The notes beneath the pieces are model-generated. The model worked only from the letters and a program-made list of their open reading frames with translations. It was not told the DNA's origin and ran no database searches. Source: Notospermus geniculatus (lineage: Eukaryota > Nemertea > Pilidiophora > Heteronemertea > Lineidae). From it: a stretch of 64,000 nucleotides of DNA. Positions 1 through 10,700 of this stretch are shown piece after piece (within the stretch, counting starts at the first letter, position 1; every line of letters begins with the position of its first letter). Where the stretch lies: the NCBI GenBank assembly GCA_002633025.1, contig NMRB01002319.1:1-64000 (forward strand), read 5' to 3'. Position numbers and translations under genes: made by a program.

Positions 1-1043
1 AATTAAGGTTATAATTAAGTAGGGGGTGTGATTTTAAGTAGGTTTTAAGATGGTTATAAGGTGATTTTAAGAAATCGTGCACGCAGTAGTGTATGCTGGT
101 GGAACGAGCCCTTACCGATGTGGCTGTTGTCACGAGCAGGGGTGGATACAGAGGGGGGTTCTGGGGGTTGGAACCCCCCCCCGTCGGCAACCAAAGATAA
201 CATTTTTTAATCGCTAAATATCAAGCATCTCGCTTGTGACAGTCGTTGTATCCATGTTTCGACGAAACCCTACCCCTGCGTGGGTCAGCGTTGGCCTACT
301 AAAGTGGTACCGGTACTGCATTGTTATGTGTATGTTTGCACTGTTTCGAAATGTCTAAGAGGTGTGGCATCTGATTGGCTGAGGCTACCAGTAAGAACAG
401 GAAGATCACCTCTTCAACAAATAAAGGTTTGTAGACTTTTCTCAACATCAGATGCTGGGAAATTGCATCTCAGAGCTTCTAATTTTCAAAATTTTCCTGG
501 GGGAGGTCCCACAGACCCCCCCCCCACTCGCCAAATCGGCCCCCGGTGAAGCGCGCATCTTTGCCGCGCAGGATTCCAGGGGCCTCTACCTTTAGAACCC
601 ACCCCTCGACAAAATCCTGGATCCGCCCCTGACGAGTGTAGGCCTACCTCCAGAAACTCAGGCTTGCTTCACTAAACTGTTTGTTTTGAAAACAATATAC
701 ATGTAAGCTTATAGATAAACTGTGATGCAAATATTTGGCTTTGCGTTGAAACTGGGACAGTGGGATGGAATAACCGGAGATCCTGCCAAGTCTGTATTGT
801 CATGACTGTGGGGGTGGACAGCAACCTGTTATTTCAGCTGGGCTGTGTCTGTGAACACTTCATGATAATTCTTACACACACATGGGCATAAATGGCTGCT
901 ATCCCATCGTTGACAATGAGTTCCAAAATAGGCCTGTAGGCAATTTCCTATGAAGTTGGCACATTGAAATAAAAATGTTAAAGTCTATGATTATATTGAG
1001 TGCAGGTATCACTGGACATTTGAATTGAGTTATTGAACTTACA
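1..1043. other. No gene seen; dispersed repeat fragment at about 135-630
   Basis: The stretch 135-630 runs from a G/C-run hairpin (GGGGGTTGGAACCCCCCC) to GGATCCGCCCCTGA, a boundary typical of the GGATCCGCxCCT-ended dispersed repeats found elsewhere in the window. The rest shows no coding or structural signal. Confidence 0.4.
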
Positions 1044-1449
1044 TTAAAGGGAGACATGCGAAAAATATTGCCCGCCGGGCACAGGTTGTCTTTGTTTTGA
1101 TTAGCGCACAGCGCCGTCTGTTAATACACGGTGACACTACGCTATAGCACAGGCCCCTGGAGATCTATCAGTGAGTTTAGCACACGTATCTAACCAAACG
1201 TATCTAAAAAACACGACACGTATCTAAAAACACACCACGAGCTCACAAATTCGTGAGCTCGGGGTGTGTTTTTTACAAACTAGTGTTTTTTGGTTAGATA
1301 CATGTACGTGCTCAAAACTCACTGATAGCTCTCCAGGGGTCTGTGCTGCAGCTTAGTGTCACCGCGTATTAGCAGACGGCGCTGTGCGCTAATCAAAACA
1401 AAGACAACTTGTGCCCGCCGTGCAATATTTTTCGCATGTCTCCCTTTAA
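1044..1449. mobile_element. TTAA-flanked foldback MITE (piggyBac-like), 406 bp
   Basis: TTAA at 1044-1047 and 1446-1449 flank terminal inverted repeats beginning AGGGAGACATGCGAAAAATA. The arms extend about 190 bp each with a few mismatches; a central palindrome (CACGAGCTCAC) forms the loop. The TTAA duplication is the piggyBac hallmark; no transposase frame is present. Confidence 0.8.
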
Positions 1450-1969
1450 CCCAACACCTACAGGAGAGCCTAGCGGTTATCATGTCTGCTAGCAAGTGGC
1501 ATGTCCCGTGTTATCCCGAGCCATACAGGATTTAGGCCTACTCATCCCTGGCAGTGGCTCGTCAGTCCATCAGTTGGGACAGTAAGCCAGGCCTTGTACC
1601 TTGTTCCTTTGCGAGGGCAAGTAGATCCCATCCTAATGAGGAACTTGGGTAGCTTGAGATGGCCTCTTCCTTCCATGGCCATGCTTGGCTTTCCCCCTGA
1701 TGGAAAAAATACAAATACAATACAGACCTTGAAGAGTTAAAAGATGCATTGAACAGCTGTCACAGACCGTTTGTGTGGGACTATCGCAGTTCATAGCCCG
1801 TTGTCAGCTGTACTGTACAACAACATGGCCAAGGCTGCAGGCCTATCAATAAGGACATTGCAGATGCACAAAGAAGACATAAATCAATAGGCATATTTTC
1901 TGTTGGGGCTTGACCATAATCAGTTCATCCTTAAAGGGATTTAGTCACGGCAGTCAAAAATGACACTAA
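1450..1969. repeat. Intergenic; dispersed SINE-like repeat copy 1 (about 1590-1735)
   Basis: CCTTGTACCTTGTTCCTTTG, then GAGGAACTTGGGTAGCTTGAGATG wording (split here: GAGGAACTTGG / TAGCTTGAGATGGCCTCTT), ending in an AAATACAAATACAA tail. The same order recurs at 26978-27125. The tail suggests a SINE-like or retro-derived repeat. No gene seen. Confidence 0.5.
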
Positions 1970-2241
1970 GGGCCGAATTCTAGAAGCGTCCTTAACGCTA
2001 AGGTTTACCTTTAGCTATTGTTTGCAGGGCAGAATACAAAAGCTTTAAGTGGACCTTAGAGTTAAGCCGGCCATACACGATCAATATTATTGCACACTAT
2101 GGGGCCCAAAATAGGGGCACGTGCTTCTGGCACGATGGGTGGAAGAATGATTGGCAATGATATCGCCCATTTTGACCCTCATATTGTGCAATAATATAAC
2201 GTGTATGGGCGGCTTTAAGGAAGCTTCTAGAATACGGGCCT
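1970..2241. mobile_element. Nested pair of inverted-repeat elements
   Basis: The outer element has ends GGCCGAATTCTAGAAGCGTC and GAAGCTTCTAGAATACGGGCC-type inverse (last 20: AAGCTTCTAGAATACGGGCC), flanked on both sides by CTAAG. The inner element 2062-2218 is TTAA-flanked, with inverted ends GCCGGCCATACACG and CGTGTATGGGCGGC. The inner one therefore inserted into the outer. Confidence 0.65.
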
Positions 2242-2561
2242 AAGAATAATTTCGTGGCCCAAGAAATTCACAATTTCAAACTTCAAAAAATTGAATTTAC
2301 AGTTACAAAGTTCCTATTTTAGCGGATTATATCCCCAGATAAACCTAGATTTGCAGTTGATCATGGTGTAAATGCTATTCGAAGGCAGCAAATCCACAGC
2401 AGTTGTGCAAATATGCGCTTAAGCAATAAATTTTCAATGTGAGTACTTAGATTCACGATGGCGGCATTCGATTGTCTGTACAGACACCCTGACTGGCGTG
2501 ACCAGTCCACTTTAATTGCGGTTGATGGAAAGATGATGAATGTAGATTTCTTCTGTTCTGA

Positions 2562-2948
2562 CTGACTAACGCTGAAAGGGTAAATGTCGTCCTGGGTATA
2601 CAAAGATTACCCAGGATCTCAGTCTTCACTAAAAAGAGTACCCTGGGTGTAGTTTCGTTAGCCGAACATCACCCAGCATCGTAGTATGCCACCTGGATTC
2701 AAGGTTGTCTCACCCGTGGTCACGTGACAGTCTGAAGAATGTCGTGAACACCTACACACAGCAAGTACCGCGACGCGAGACCGCGAGATTCCACGGGATT
2801 TCTAAATAAGACTCGTTCCTAGGCACCGATTGCAGATGTTGGGTGATGTTCAGCTACCGAATACACCCAGGGTATTGTTTTAGTGAAGATTGCGATCCTG
2901 GGTAATCTTTGTACCCAGGACGACATTTACCCTTTCAGCCTGACTAAC
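2562..2948. mobile_element. Foldback element with 9-bp target duplication (MULE-like)
   Basis: A perfect 9-bp direct repeat CTGACTAAC (2562-2570 and 2940-2948) flanks an inverted-repeat element 2571-2939 with ends GCTGAAAGGGTAAATGTCGT. The arms run about 130 bp, including a repeated CCTGGGTA/TACCCAGG palindrome. A 9-bp duplication with long inverted arms fits Mutator-like elements. No transposase. Confidence 0.75.
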
Positions 2949-3463
2949 CTACAAAAGAAATCTGCAGCAAGCAGATGTTTCTGTGCAGTAAAAAAGAGTT
3001 CGGTTAATTGAGAATAAGCAAAACCCAACAAATTCAATAATAGGCCTACACATTTCTTTTTTCATGCCCATAACCTGTGATCGTTTTGTAAAAATCATGG
3101 CCACCTTGATAGATTGAATTATATGTCACTCCATTCATTGACTACATCCCATGTTTGCACTTCGGTAATTTTACGTGATTGACTGGGTTGTTCTTTAAAA
3201 AAAATGAGGTTAATACAGCATTGAAATAATGTGAGTAATAATAGTACAAGTGTCTCTTGTTTTTATCCACGCCTAAAAAGGTGCCAAGTACATGTATATC
3301 TTCTGTAACTTTGTTTTTGACAGAGATGTGTGGCTAAATGTCAATTTGTACTCGAGGCTAGTCAAGGGAGACAGCATCCGCTTTGAAATCCCCTTCTGTT
3401 GTTGTCAGGTGATAGCCCTCTAGGGCCTTAGGGTAAATATATAAAAGGACATGGCTGTCAAGA
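2949..3463. other. No gene or repeat seen
   Basis: AT-rich unique-looking sequence; no conserved frame, no palindrome longer than a few bases noticed. Confidence 0.4.
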
Positions 3464-3775
3464 TACTGATTTCACGTTTGGAATCATTGCAGTGCTCCTA
3501 GAAGAATTTTCAACGGCCACTTCCGTTTTCAACCTCACTACCAGGAGTATACGGGCAAATATTTCCTGGATCGAGGTTGAATTGCACGCATTGGCTCCAA
3601 ATGTCTCCACCAGGGGATGGATATACCCGGCGGCTGTGTCAGGAACCAACATGTGTTTTTCAACCTCGATCTAGGAAATATTTGCCTTAATCCTGATAGT
3701 GGGGATGAAAATGGAAGTAGCTGTCAAAAATTCTACTAGGGGCGCTGCGATCGTGCGAGATATGAAATTGGTGTA
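3464..3775. mobile_element. TA-flanked foldback MITE, family copy 1
   Basis: Long inverted arms: CACTTCCGTTTTCAACCTCA on the left mirrors TGAAAATGGAAGTAG on the right, both with the GGAAATATTTGCC and ATCGAGGTTGAA blocks. The same element recurs at 6572-6881. The left end is degraded (CTGATTTC versus CACCGATTTC). Confidence 0.75.
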
Positions 3776-3911
3776 TTGTAGGGCTCCACAGGAAAATGCC
3801 AGCACTGCAGGCTGGGGTAGCCTTTATACCTTGTGTTTGGGGAAGGGCGAGGTGAAGAAATTTACCACCAGTCTCACTCAATATGCGGCATTTGAACTAT
3901 GAACATCCTTA

Positions 3912-4088
3912 GTCCCAGATCAGGAGCAGATCCAGCATTTGGGGAAAGAGGGGGCGCACTGTGCTAGGAATATTGAAATTTGCATCAAATTCCAGAATTT
4001 CGAGGTTGATTTCCCAGACTCATTGGCCAAAAGGGGATCCGAGGCGTGCCCCTGGGACGCCTCCTTATGGATCCGCGCCTTCAGATAC
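3912..4088. repeat. Dispersed 'GGGGGCGCACTGTGCTAG' repeat, copy 1
   Basis: It contains AGAGGGGGCGCACTGTGCTA, a CAGAATTTC core and a GGATCCGCGCCT end. Copies or pieces recur at 16537-16682, 18283-18362, 60968-61140 and reversed at about 21850-21985. Confidence 0.6.
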
Positions 4089-6044
4089 CCCCTGTAATTT
4101 CCAAAACTCTGACTCTGTGATGAGGTTTTCGAAGCCCATCACATGATATGCTAGGATGGTCTGAAAATTCAATAGGCCTACTGTGTTAGGTAACTTGTTG
4201 AGTCATGTCACGTTTGTGATGATCCAATAAAAAAATTGAGGAATTGTCCAATTACTGCGGGAATGAATGCTACGGGTGAACTTGCCACCCCCTCGGAATA
4301 CTGATTTGAGCATCAGGGAAAGTATGTTTTATATACCGTAAGAAACCATACAATGACGTATTGTGCTGGTCATATAGGTTGAAATCATTTAGTGCCCAGT
4401 TATGCGGGATCACAGCAAATTACACATCATTAGCCCATTGTAATTTGCTATGTCAGTTCTTTGTGTATCGTCATTGTCAAAGTGATTGCGGAATTTGTCT
4501 CCATTTTGATGTAGGGCCTGTGAGTGTGCATCTTGTATCTAGGGATATTGTACGTCTTGGAGGATATCTTTTCAGCTACAGAGGATATGTTTTAGAGATC
4601 GGTACTTTCATGTGTTGCTGTGACATCGTGGGTGAACATTCGACATTTGCTTCCATTCTGTATGTGCCTCATCAGTCGCGGAAACATTTCTCGTGTCAGC
4701 ACTTGTGTCAGGATATTTTAAGCCAGCAGCACACCAGGCGAAAGCGATCTACTCACCACCAATCTTCTCTACAGCCAGCGCAGACGACTAGGCGATATTG
4801 GCTTTTGGTATTGTTTGACATTGGCAGACCTGCCGAGTCTCACGCATTTGACGGGAGACTCACGCTTTTACACCTTTTCTCCCGCACTCCCGCGAGCTGT
4901 GTGTAATCTCACGCATTTCCTCAAAAGTGAAGATCTTCAAAAAAAGTTTTCCCCTTTTCACAAACTGCATTTTCCAACCGTGTTAGCTGACTATCGCCTG
5001 CTCATGCAGCGCGCGTGCCATCTGCCGTTTGATTCTGTATAATCAGTCTTTTACCGCCAATGCTATCTGACCATCACAGCCCTTCGCTGAAGGACATTAT
5101 GCGCCGGGCGGTTTTGTGCAGATCAGTCATGTCAATACTAATCATTGAAAGTTATCACTTTTAGATGCTCAAGCAAGGCAACCCGAAAAAAGCCCATTCT
5201 CCAGCAAAATCTTGCCTAAGCTCTAGCAAGGTATCTCAGAACACCCTTGGCAGGTCTGCATTGGGCAAACAAACATAACTGACGAGAGGATTCCACGCAT
5301 CGCTGTCCAGTGCACACTTTGCGTCAACCGCTGATTTTGCTCACTTGTGATATTGCCTGATGTTTTCGACAGCCAGTATCCAGCTATGGCCTTCAACGTG
5401 TGGATCCAACATAAAAGAGTTAACCTCTCCATCTGCAGCATCTAACAGTTGGTTGTTAACTCATCCATGAGGAGCTGACCTGATTGAATGCTGAATCAGG
5501 CCTACATAGCCGTGGTCCAGGCCTATCAGTAGCAAAGGAGCTTCGACTGGCAGATGTTTTGCATTGTTTTCCAGCACGTTTGACAAAACAGCTGCTATTT
5601 TTTTCTCTGTGACAGGACTAAGTAGGTTATTCCTTCAATGTGGAGTATGGAACGTACCATTGCCAAAATGGTTCACTGCAGCTCGGGTGTCGTATTATAT
5701 GTTCTCCAGAGAAACAGTGTTGATTTGGATGTGATACTTGCTGGCTGTTCTCAGATTCTGTGGAATTCATGTGGCTCTTTCATGTCTTTGGTGGAGAGGC
5801 TCTGATGTGTTGAATTGGATCTGTCCGTGTATTGCATCAATTGTCGTTTTGTTGGCTGTTCTTTGCAGAGGATACTTATGTGAAAGGTTTTGTTTTCGAA
5901 AATGGATGTTGCTGGTTGCTTTATTTACCATCTCGTGCTAAATTTCTGGGGATTCAGTCATTGTTTTTCATTGTTTTCTATAAGTGGCCTGCATTGATAG
6001 CCTGTTATATTCAGACAGTTCCAACATTCTGGATCACGTGGCTG
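4089..6044. other. No supported gene
   Basis: A 181-codon open frame at 4361-4906 has no recognisable motif, no splice logic and biased Cys/His content; it is treated as chance. Nothing else is supported in this stretch. Confidence 0.45.
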
Positions 6045-6234
6045 TTAAAGGTGCACGGTATGTGATCTCTACCGGTATTTTGACTGCCAACGTAGAGGGA
6101 GCCACCTGGTGGCAGTAATACGAAATCACATAGTACATCGGGTCAATTCGCCGACAGTGTAGTATTGGAGAGTGGCGCACACGGCGATGGTGACGCCGGC
6201 TGTCAAGAAAAGTGGCAATACCGTTCTCCTTTAA
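6045..6234. mobile_element. TTAA-flanked MITE, family 'CACGGTAT', copy 1
   Basis: TTAA at both ends (6045-6048 and 6231-6234) with inverted ends AGGTGCACGGTA and ACCGTTCTCCT. The internal blocks GTAGAGGGAGCCACCT, GGGTCAATTCGCCGACA and GCCGGCTGTC are shared with 19366-19568. Confidence 0.8.
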
Positions 6235-7250
6235 GGATACAATGTTGGATTAACCATCACAGTCCTTTAGATTACCTTTGATCTCATTGTTTTCAACCGA
6301 GGAATTGATAGAGGAGAGTTTTAGCTTCGTGATGTTTGCCATTTAGGTCCGATATAGTGCCTATCCATCGCATTGGATTCCTTTTCTATTCTGCTTTCTT
6401 GTGATTGTCCAGTTCAATACTGTGACGTTCTCTGCGGGGATGTGTTGTTGTTGGTGTGTGTCTGAGGTTCAATTCCTCTGTGGTGGACTCGGAATATTTG
6501 CCTTGTGTTTCGGATGCAGAAGTTCATAGGCGGCATAAAGCAATCTCTCACCCACCTAAATAATCCACCTATACACCGATTTCATATCTCGCATAATCGC
6601 AGCGCCCCTGGTAGAATTTTCGATGGCCACTTCCGTTTTCAACCTCACTACCAGGAGTACGGGCAAAAATTTCCTGGATCGAGGTTGAATTGCACGCATT
6701 GGTTCCCAATGCCGCCACCAGGGGATGGACCCCTGGTGGCAGTATTGGGGACCAACATGTTTTTTCAACCTCGATCTAGGAAATATTTTCCTTACTCCTG
6801 ATAGTGAGGTTGAAAAGGGAAGTGGCCGTTGAAAATTTCTACTAGGGGTGCAGCGATCGTGCGAGATGTGAAATCGGTGTATTCTCACGGGGAAGAGCGA
6901 GCAAAATCAGCATTGTATGAGAGAATTGTTTAGGCTTGCGTGCGAGTCTGTTTTATGCCGTTTCTGGATTACGTTAGACTGAAGTTTCCATATCTTTGCA
7001 GTTTAAACCATCTTCATACTTTTGAAAGGAAAAAAACTTTCGTACAGTTTTTCGCACAATAAACAAGGATGCTCTGGATTCTATTAGAACTGTTAACATC
7101 ACGTGGAACTGAGGCCAATGATGAACATATCAAGTGATGGAAAAATCTGGCTTATCAAAAATTTTTCGTTGACTTGTGCTGGCTAATGCATCATATCGAA
7201 AAAGAGCCAAATGTGTGACAGTTTCATTTTGAACAATTCATTTTGTGGCT
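6235..7250. other. Upstream flank of exon A with foldback MITE; no gene seen
   Basis: Apart from the MITE at 6572-6881 the sequence looks unique. The exon A promoter may lie here or within the tandem array, but no TATA box or other core element could be assigned with confidence. Confidence 0.35.
6572..6881. mobile_element. TA-flanked foldback MITE, family copy 2
   Basis: TA then CACCGATTTCATATCTCGCA at the left and TGCGAGATGTGAAATCGGTG then TA at the right: clean terminal inverted repeats with TA on both sides, as in Tc1/mariner-type MITEs. Arms of about 125 bp surround a centre containing CCACCAGGGGATGGACCCCTGG. Confidence 0.8.
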
Positions 7251-7361
7251 ACTGCTAGGAATACTATGAACTAAAAGACACTCTTTCGACACTCTTTTAG
7301 ACACTCTTTTGAAGGTTTCCAATGATGCTGTTTTTGAGTTGAGTCACGAAAAAAAGTCAAA

Positions 7362-7415
7362 ATGGCCGCCACACATAATGACAGTGAAATTGACGTATCA
7401 TCTTGTTACTGCTAG
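7362..7415 (+). promoter_or_regulatory. Upstream ORF 1, decayed copy of exon A start
   Basis: 17 codons, MAATHNDSEIDVSSCYC then TAG. The first 12 residues parallel the true start MAATHSDSGIDV at 7773. It has the same strong AAA-ATG-G-type context. If it lies in the leader it could reduce translation of exon A. Confidence 0.6.
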
Positions 7416-7493
7416 GAATACCATGAACTAGACACTCTTTCGAAGATTTCGGTCGATCCTGTGTTTGACCTGGAATTACGGAAAAGAATCAAA

Positions 7494-7517
7494 ATGGCAG
7501 CCACACATAGGGCCTAG
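7494..7517 (+). promoter_or_regulatory. Upstream ORF 2, decayed copy of exon A start
   Basis: Seven codons, MAATHRA then TAG. A 6-bp insertion (GGGCCT) after ACACATA creates the early stop compared with the other units. Confidence 0.55.
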
Positions 7518-7641
7518 TGACAATGGAGTTTACGTATCGCCTTGTTACTTCGAGGAATACCATGCATGCCATGAACTAGACACTCTTTTGAAGATTTCGG
7601 TCGATGCTGTTTTTTGAGTTGAATTACAGAAAAAATTCGAA

Positions 7642-7695
7642 ATGGCAGCCACACATAGTGACAATGGAATCGACTTATCGCCTTGTTACTGCTAG
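7642..7695 (+). promoter_or_regulatory. Upstream ORF 3, decayed copy of exon A start
   Basis: 17 codons, MAATHSDNGIDLSPCYC then TAG. This is the closest upstream copy to the true start and ends at the same relative stop (TGCTAG) as upstream ORF 1. Confidence 0.6.
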
Positions 7696-7772
7696 GAATA
7701 CTGTGAACTAGACACTCTTTCGAAAATTTCGGTCTATGCTGTTTTTGAGTCGAATTACAGAAAAAAATCAAA

Positions 7773-10700
7773 ATGGCAGCCACACATAGTGATAGCGGAA
7801 TCGATGTATCTGATATGGATGACATCATCAATGAGATGGCAGGAATGGCGGCGTACTTCGATGATGTCATGGATGTTTTTGGCAGTGAGCAGTCAGAGGA
7901 GAAAATTCAGGAACATTTTCCAAACAAAGAATCTGGTCATGATGGTACTTTTTCCGAAAACGATTCAAAAGATAGTGATAAATTGGTAAAGAAATTACAG
8001 CGGGATGCTAAAGGTTGTGAAAGCGTATTGTGTCATTCCACTGTCAGCCCTGGAGTTAGGGATATCTCAGAGGCTAATGGATACCATTCTGTGCTAAAAC
8101 CTGTTGGGAAAGATGCTGGCATTCTTACGGGGCAGACTTCCCAGCAGGGTAATGTTGCACCAGCCATGGGTGTGACTGAATGTGATGAAACGGGTGGAGA
8201 AATAAGTCAAAATGGCGTGACTGATCTGAAATTTTTTGCACCTGAGATATCAATATTTGAATATGCTGTGAATACGTTTGAAAATGTCAAGGATGAGGGG
8301 TTGAAAAACCCGGACGAATCGGAAACAAAATGTCATGATGTCATATCTGCTAGTGTTAATGGCATCAAAAGTTCAAGTGAGGCCAGCCGTTTGTCACCTG
8401 TACCTAGCATCAACTTGGATGAATTTGATTTAGAGCAGATTATCATGGAGTTGAACACGGATATGTATGAAAAAGTGAACAGAAAACATCCAGTTTTTGC
8501 TACAAGTGTACCGCAGCCGTGGGACCATGAAAAGTTCGAAGAAAAAACAAACGCGCATTCCATCGGGAAGAGTGCATCCTGGGATGTATTACAGACGTAC
8601 TCGGTGTCGAGTAAATCATCGTCAAACCAGTCTTTGCAGCGTTCCGATTTCCTTGCCATTCCTAACGATTCAAAAAAGCCAAAACAGAGTCCAGTACTAT
8701 CGTTCAAATCACCGTCTTCGGACAAACCTGGCTCAATATTCAAAAGTCGGACTCTGCCGAATCTGAGTTTCAAAAAACGCTCACGCTCCACGACTGATAC
8801 AAATTTGCTCGGTGTTCCTTGTCGTCAGGGTTTTGGGTCAACGGTTTCGGATAGTGCCGGGCAAAATGGTGATTTGGAAGCTACGGAATACAAGGACCCG
8901 GAACGATTTAGTCGTGCGTTCACATTCGGATGTGCCGAGTCCGAAACAAGTGTCAGTGATCATATTCCACCCGAGTCATCTTGTTCCAAATCAGTTGATG
9001 CCATTGATAACAGGGAGAAGTGGGGGGAAGGGACAGGGATTTCTGCATCTGTTGGCAATGATTTGGGTGAGATCAGTGCAGTAGCGGTCAACCCTGATGC
9101 TAAAAGTGGGAACGTCTCTTCACCTGTGTCACCTGAACTTATGAAAGTGCAAGCAAAGTCCGAGCTTGAGGGTTGTAAGAGTGGAAAAAGTTTCAGGTTA
9201 CCAAAAATTGGTAAAAACACTGTTCCAAAAAGTACTTCAATGCCAGAGTTCCGCCTAAGGAGGATATTCAAAACAAAATTAGGGAAATTGACACCATCAA
9301 AACCTACTGAAATGACAACTGCTATAGCATCTGCTAAAGGTGCTGAAAAACCTGCACAAGAGAGTCCCCGGGTGATTTCGAGGTTTGCCAGAAGGTTGCG
9401 GTCGTTAACGAGTCCGGAACGCTTCAAGATGAAGCCACAGGGAAAGGCTGGAAGTGCGGATGGTGAAATGCGACATCGTAAGACCATGGAGGAGAAAAAT
9501 ACTGATCCTTTACCTGAGCAAGCCGAGGTTGAACAACAGGATGATAAAAACGACAAGCCAAGCACTGGTGTAGAGGTTGATACAGCCTGTCAGGGTGGGG
9601 CGACTCCCGATAAACTTGGCATAGTTGAACTTGGTGTAGTTGAACCAAGTTTTAAAGGAAGGGAGGCTGCTGCTGGGACATCAAGAGGGACATCAGATGC
9701 TGTGAAGGTGCCACAGAACAATTCGGCACAGATAAAGGACTCAAGTGTTGAAGAAAGGGCCAAGAAATTTGATGGCGACACCGACATGACTGAGGGAATT
9801 TACGAAGCGCCGTGGCATAACACGCTTGACAAAAGTATCAGTTCGCAATTTCTCACTAAAATGAAATATCCTGATCCAGATATCGAGCCAGAGGTAGAGG
9901 ATTCATTGAAATCAGTCCGTGTACCGCAATCGCGTAGTTTTGATTCCATGACAAAGAAACAATCTGCTGGGATATCCGCTCCGGTTCGTCCCAAAAATTC
10001 GCTCAGGGAGGTTTTGAACGATCACAGGCGGATATCAACGGACAGTATCAAACATGCCACCCCCCTGATCCCTGTTGAGAAGGGCGACCCCAAAAAGGCT
10101 CTGGAGCTACTTTTTGCAGATTTAGGGATCGCTGAGGATGTCCCGGACATTGATGTGACCAAGATACATTCCGCTGAGGCAAAAAATCGGAAGAAGTTGA
10201 TTGAATCACCTGAGACAAATTGGAGGACGGATGAAGTCGTTATGATGTTGACTGAGTTGGAAATGGATACCCTGAGTAGTTTGCCTGATAAAAATGAGAA
10301 GTCGCTGAACGGAAGAAATTTTGATGTAGGTGGTGGCCGAGAGGGTGCTGAGCTAGAAAAGGATGATAGTTCTGACAGTATAGGGACAAACGGTTCTATG
10401 GTTATTCCTGGCCATGGCAGTTTCAATGGTTTTGCTGGCAGTGATGACGTGGTAGGCCTTGCTGGAAAAATAGACTTGAGTGCAGCTAAGGAGATGGTTA
10501 AGAAAGCTCGTAGTTCTATCTACGAGAATATGGGGACGCCGACGGGTTCTAAGTCCAACCTGCGTCCTTGCCATTTACCTCTAAGAAAATGCACTGAAGA
10601 AAACTTCAACAATAAGTTTAATGAAATAGATGAGAGTATCAATAACTTGTTGAGCGAAAGTTTGGCCATAGATAATCATTTGAGGAATGTGAGTAATGAG

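Larger units (their letters stand above)
7251..7790 (+). repeat. Tandem array duplicating the exon A leader and start codon
   Basis: Four units about 130-150 bp long share a leader ending in 'TCAAAATGG', an ATGGCxGCCACACATA start region, then 'CTTGTTACTGCTAGGAATAC' and 'GACACTCTTT'. ATGs lie at 7362, 7494, 7642 and 7773, with spacings of 132, 148 and 131 bp. The last unit is the real start of exon A; a partial unit precedes at about 7251. The three upstream copies diverge and terminate early, so they act as short upstream frames if transcribed. Confidence 0.85.

Noticed and set aside
4361-4906. 181-codon frame on the + strand
   Set aside because: No recognisable domain, no splice context and no motif; probably chance. 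Kept open only if transcripts are found.
6466-6480. GGTTCAATTCC as a pol III B box
   Set aside because: No matching A box or tRNA fold in the preceding 60 bases; single occurrence.
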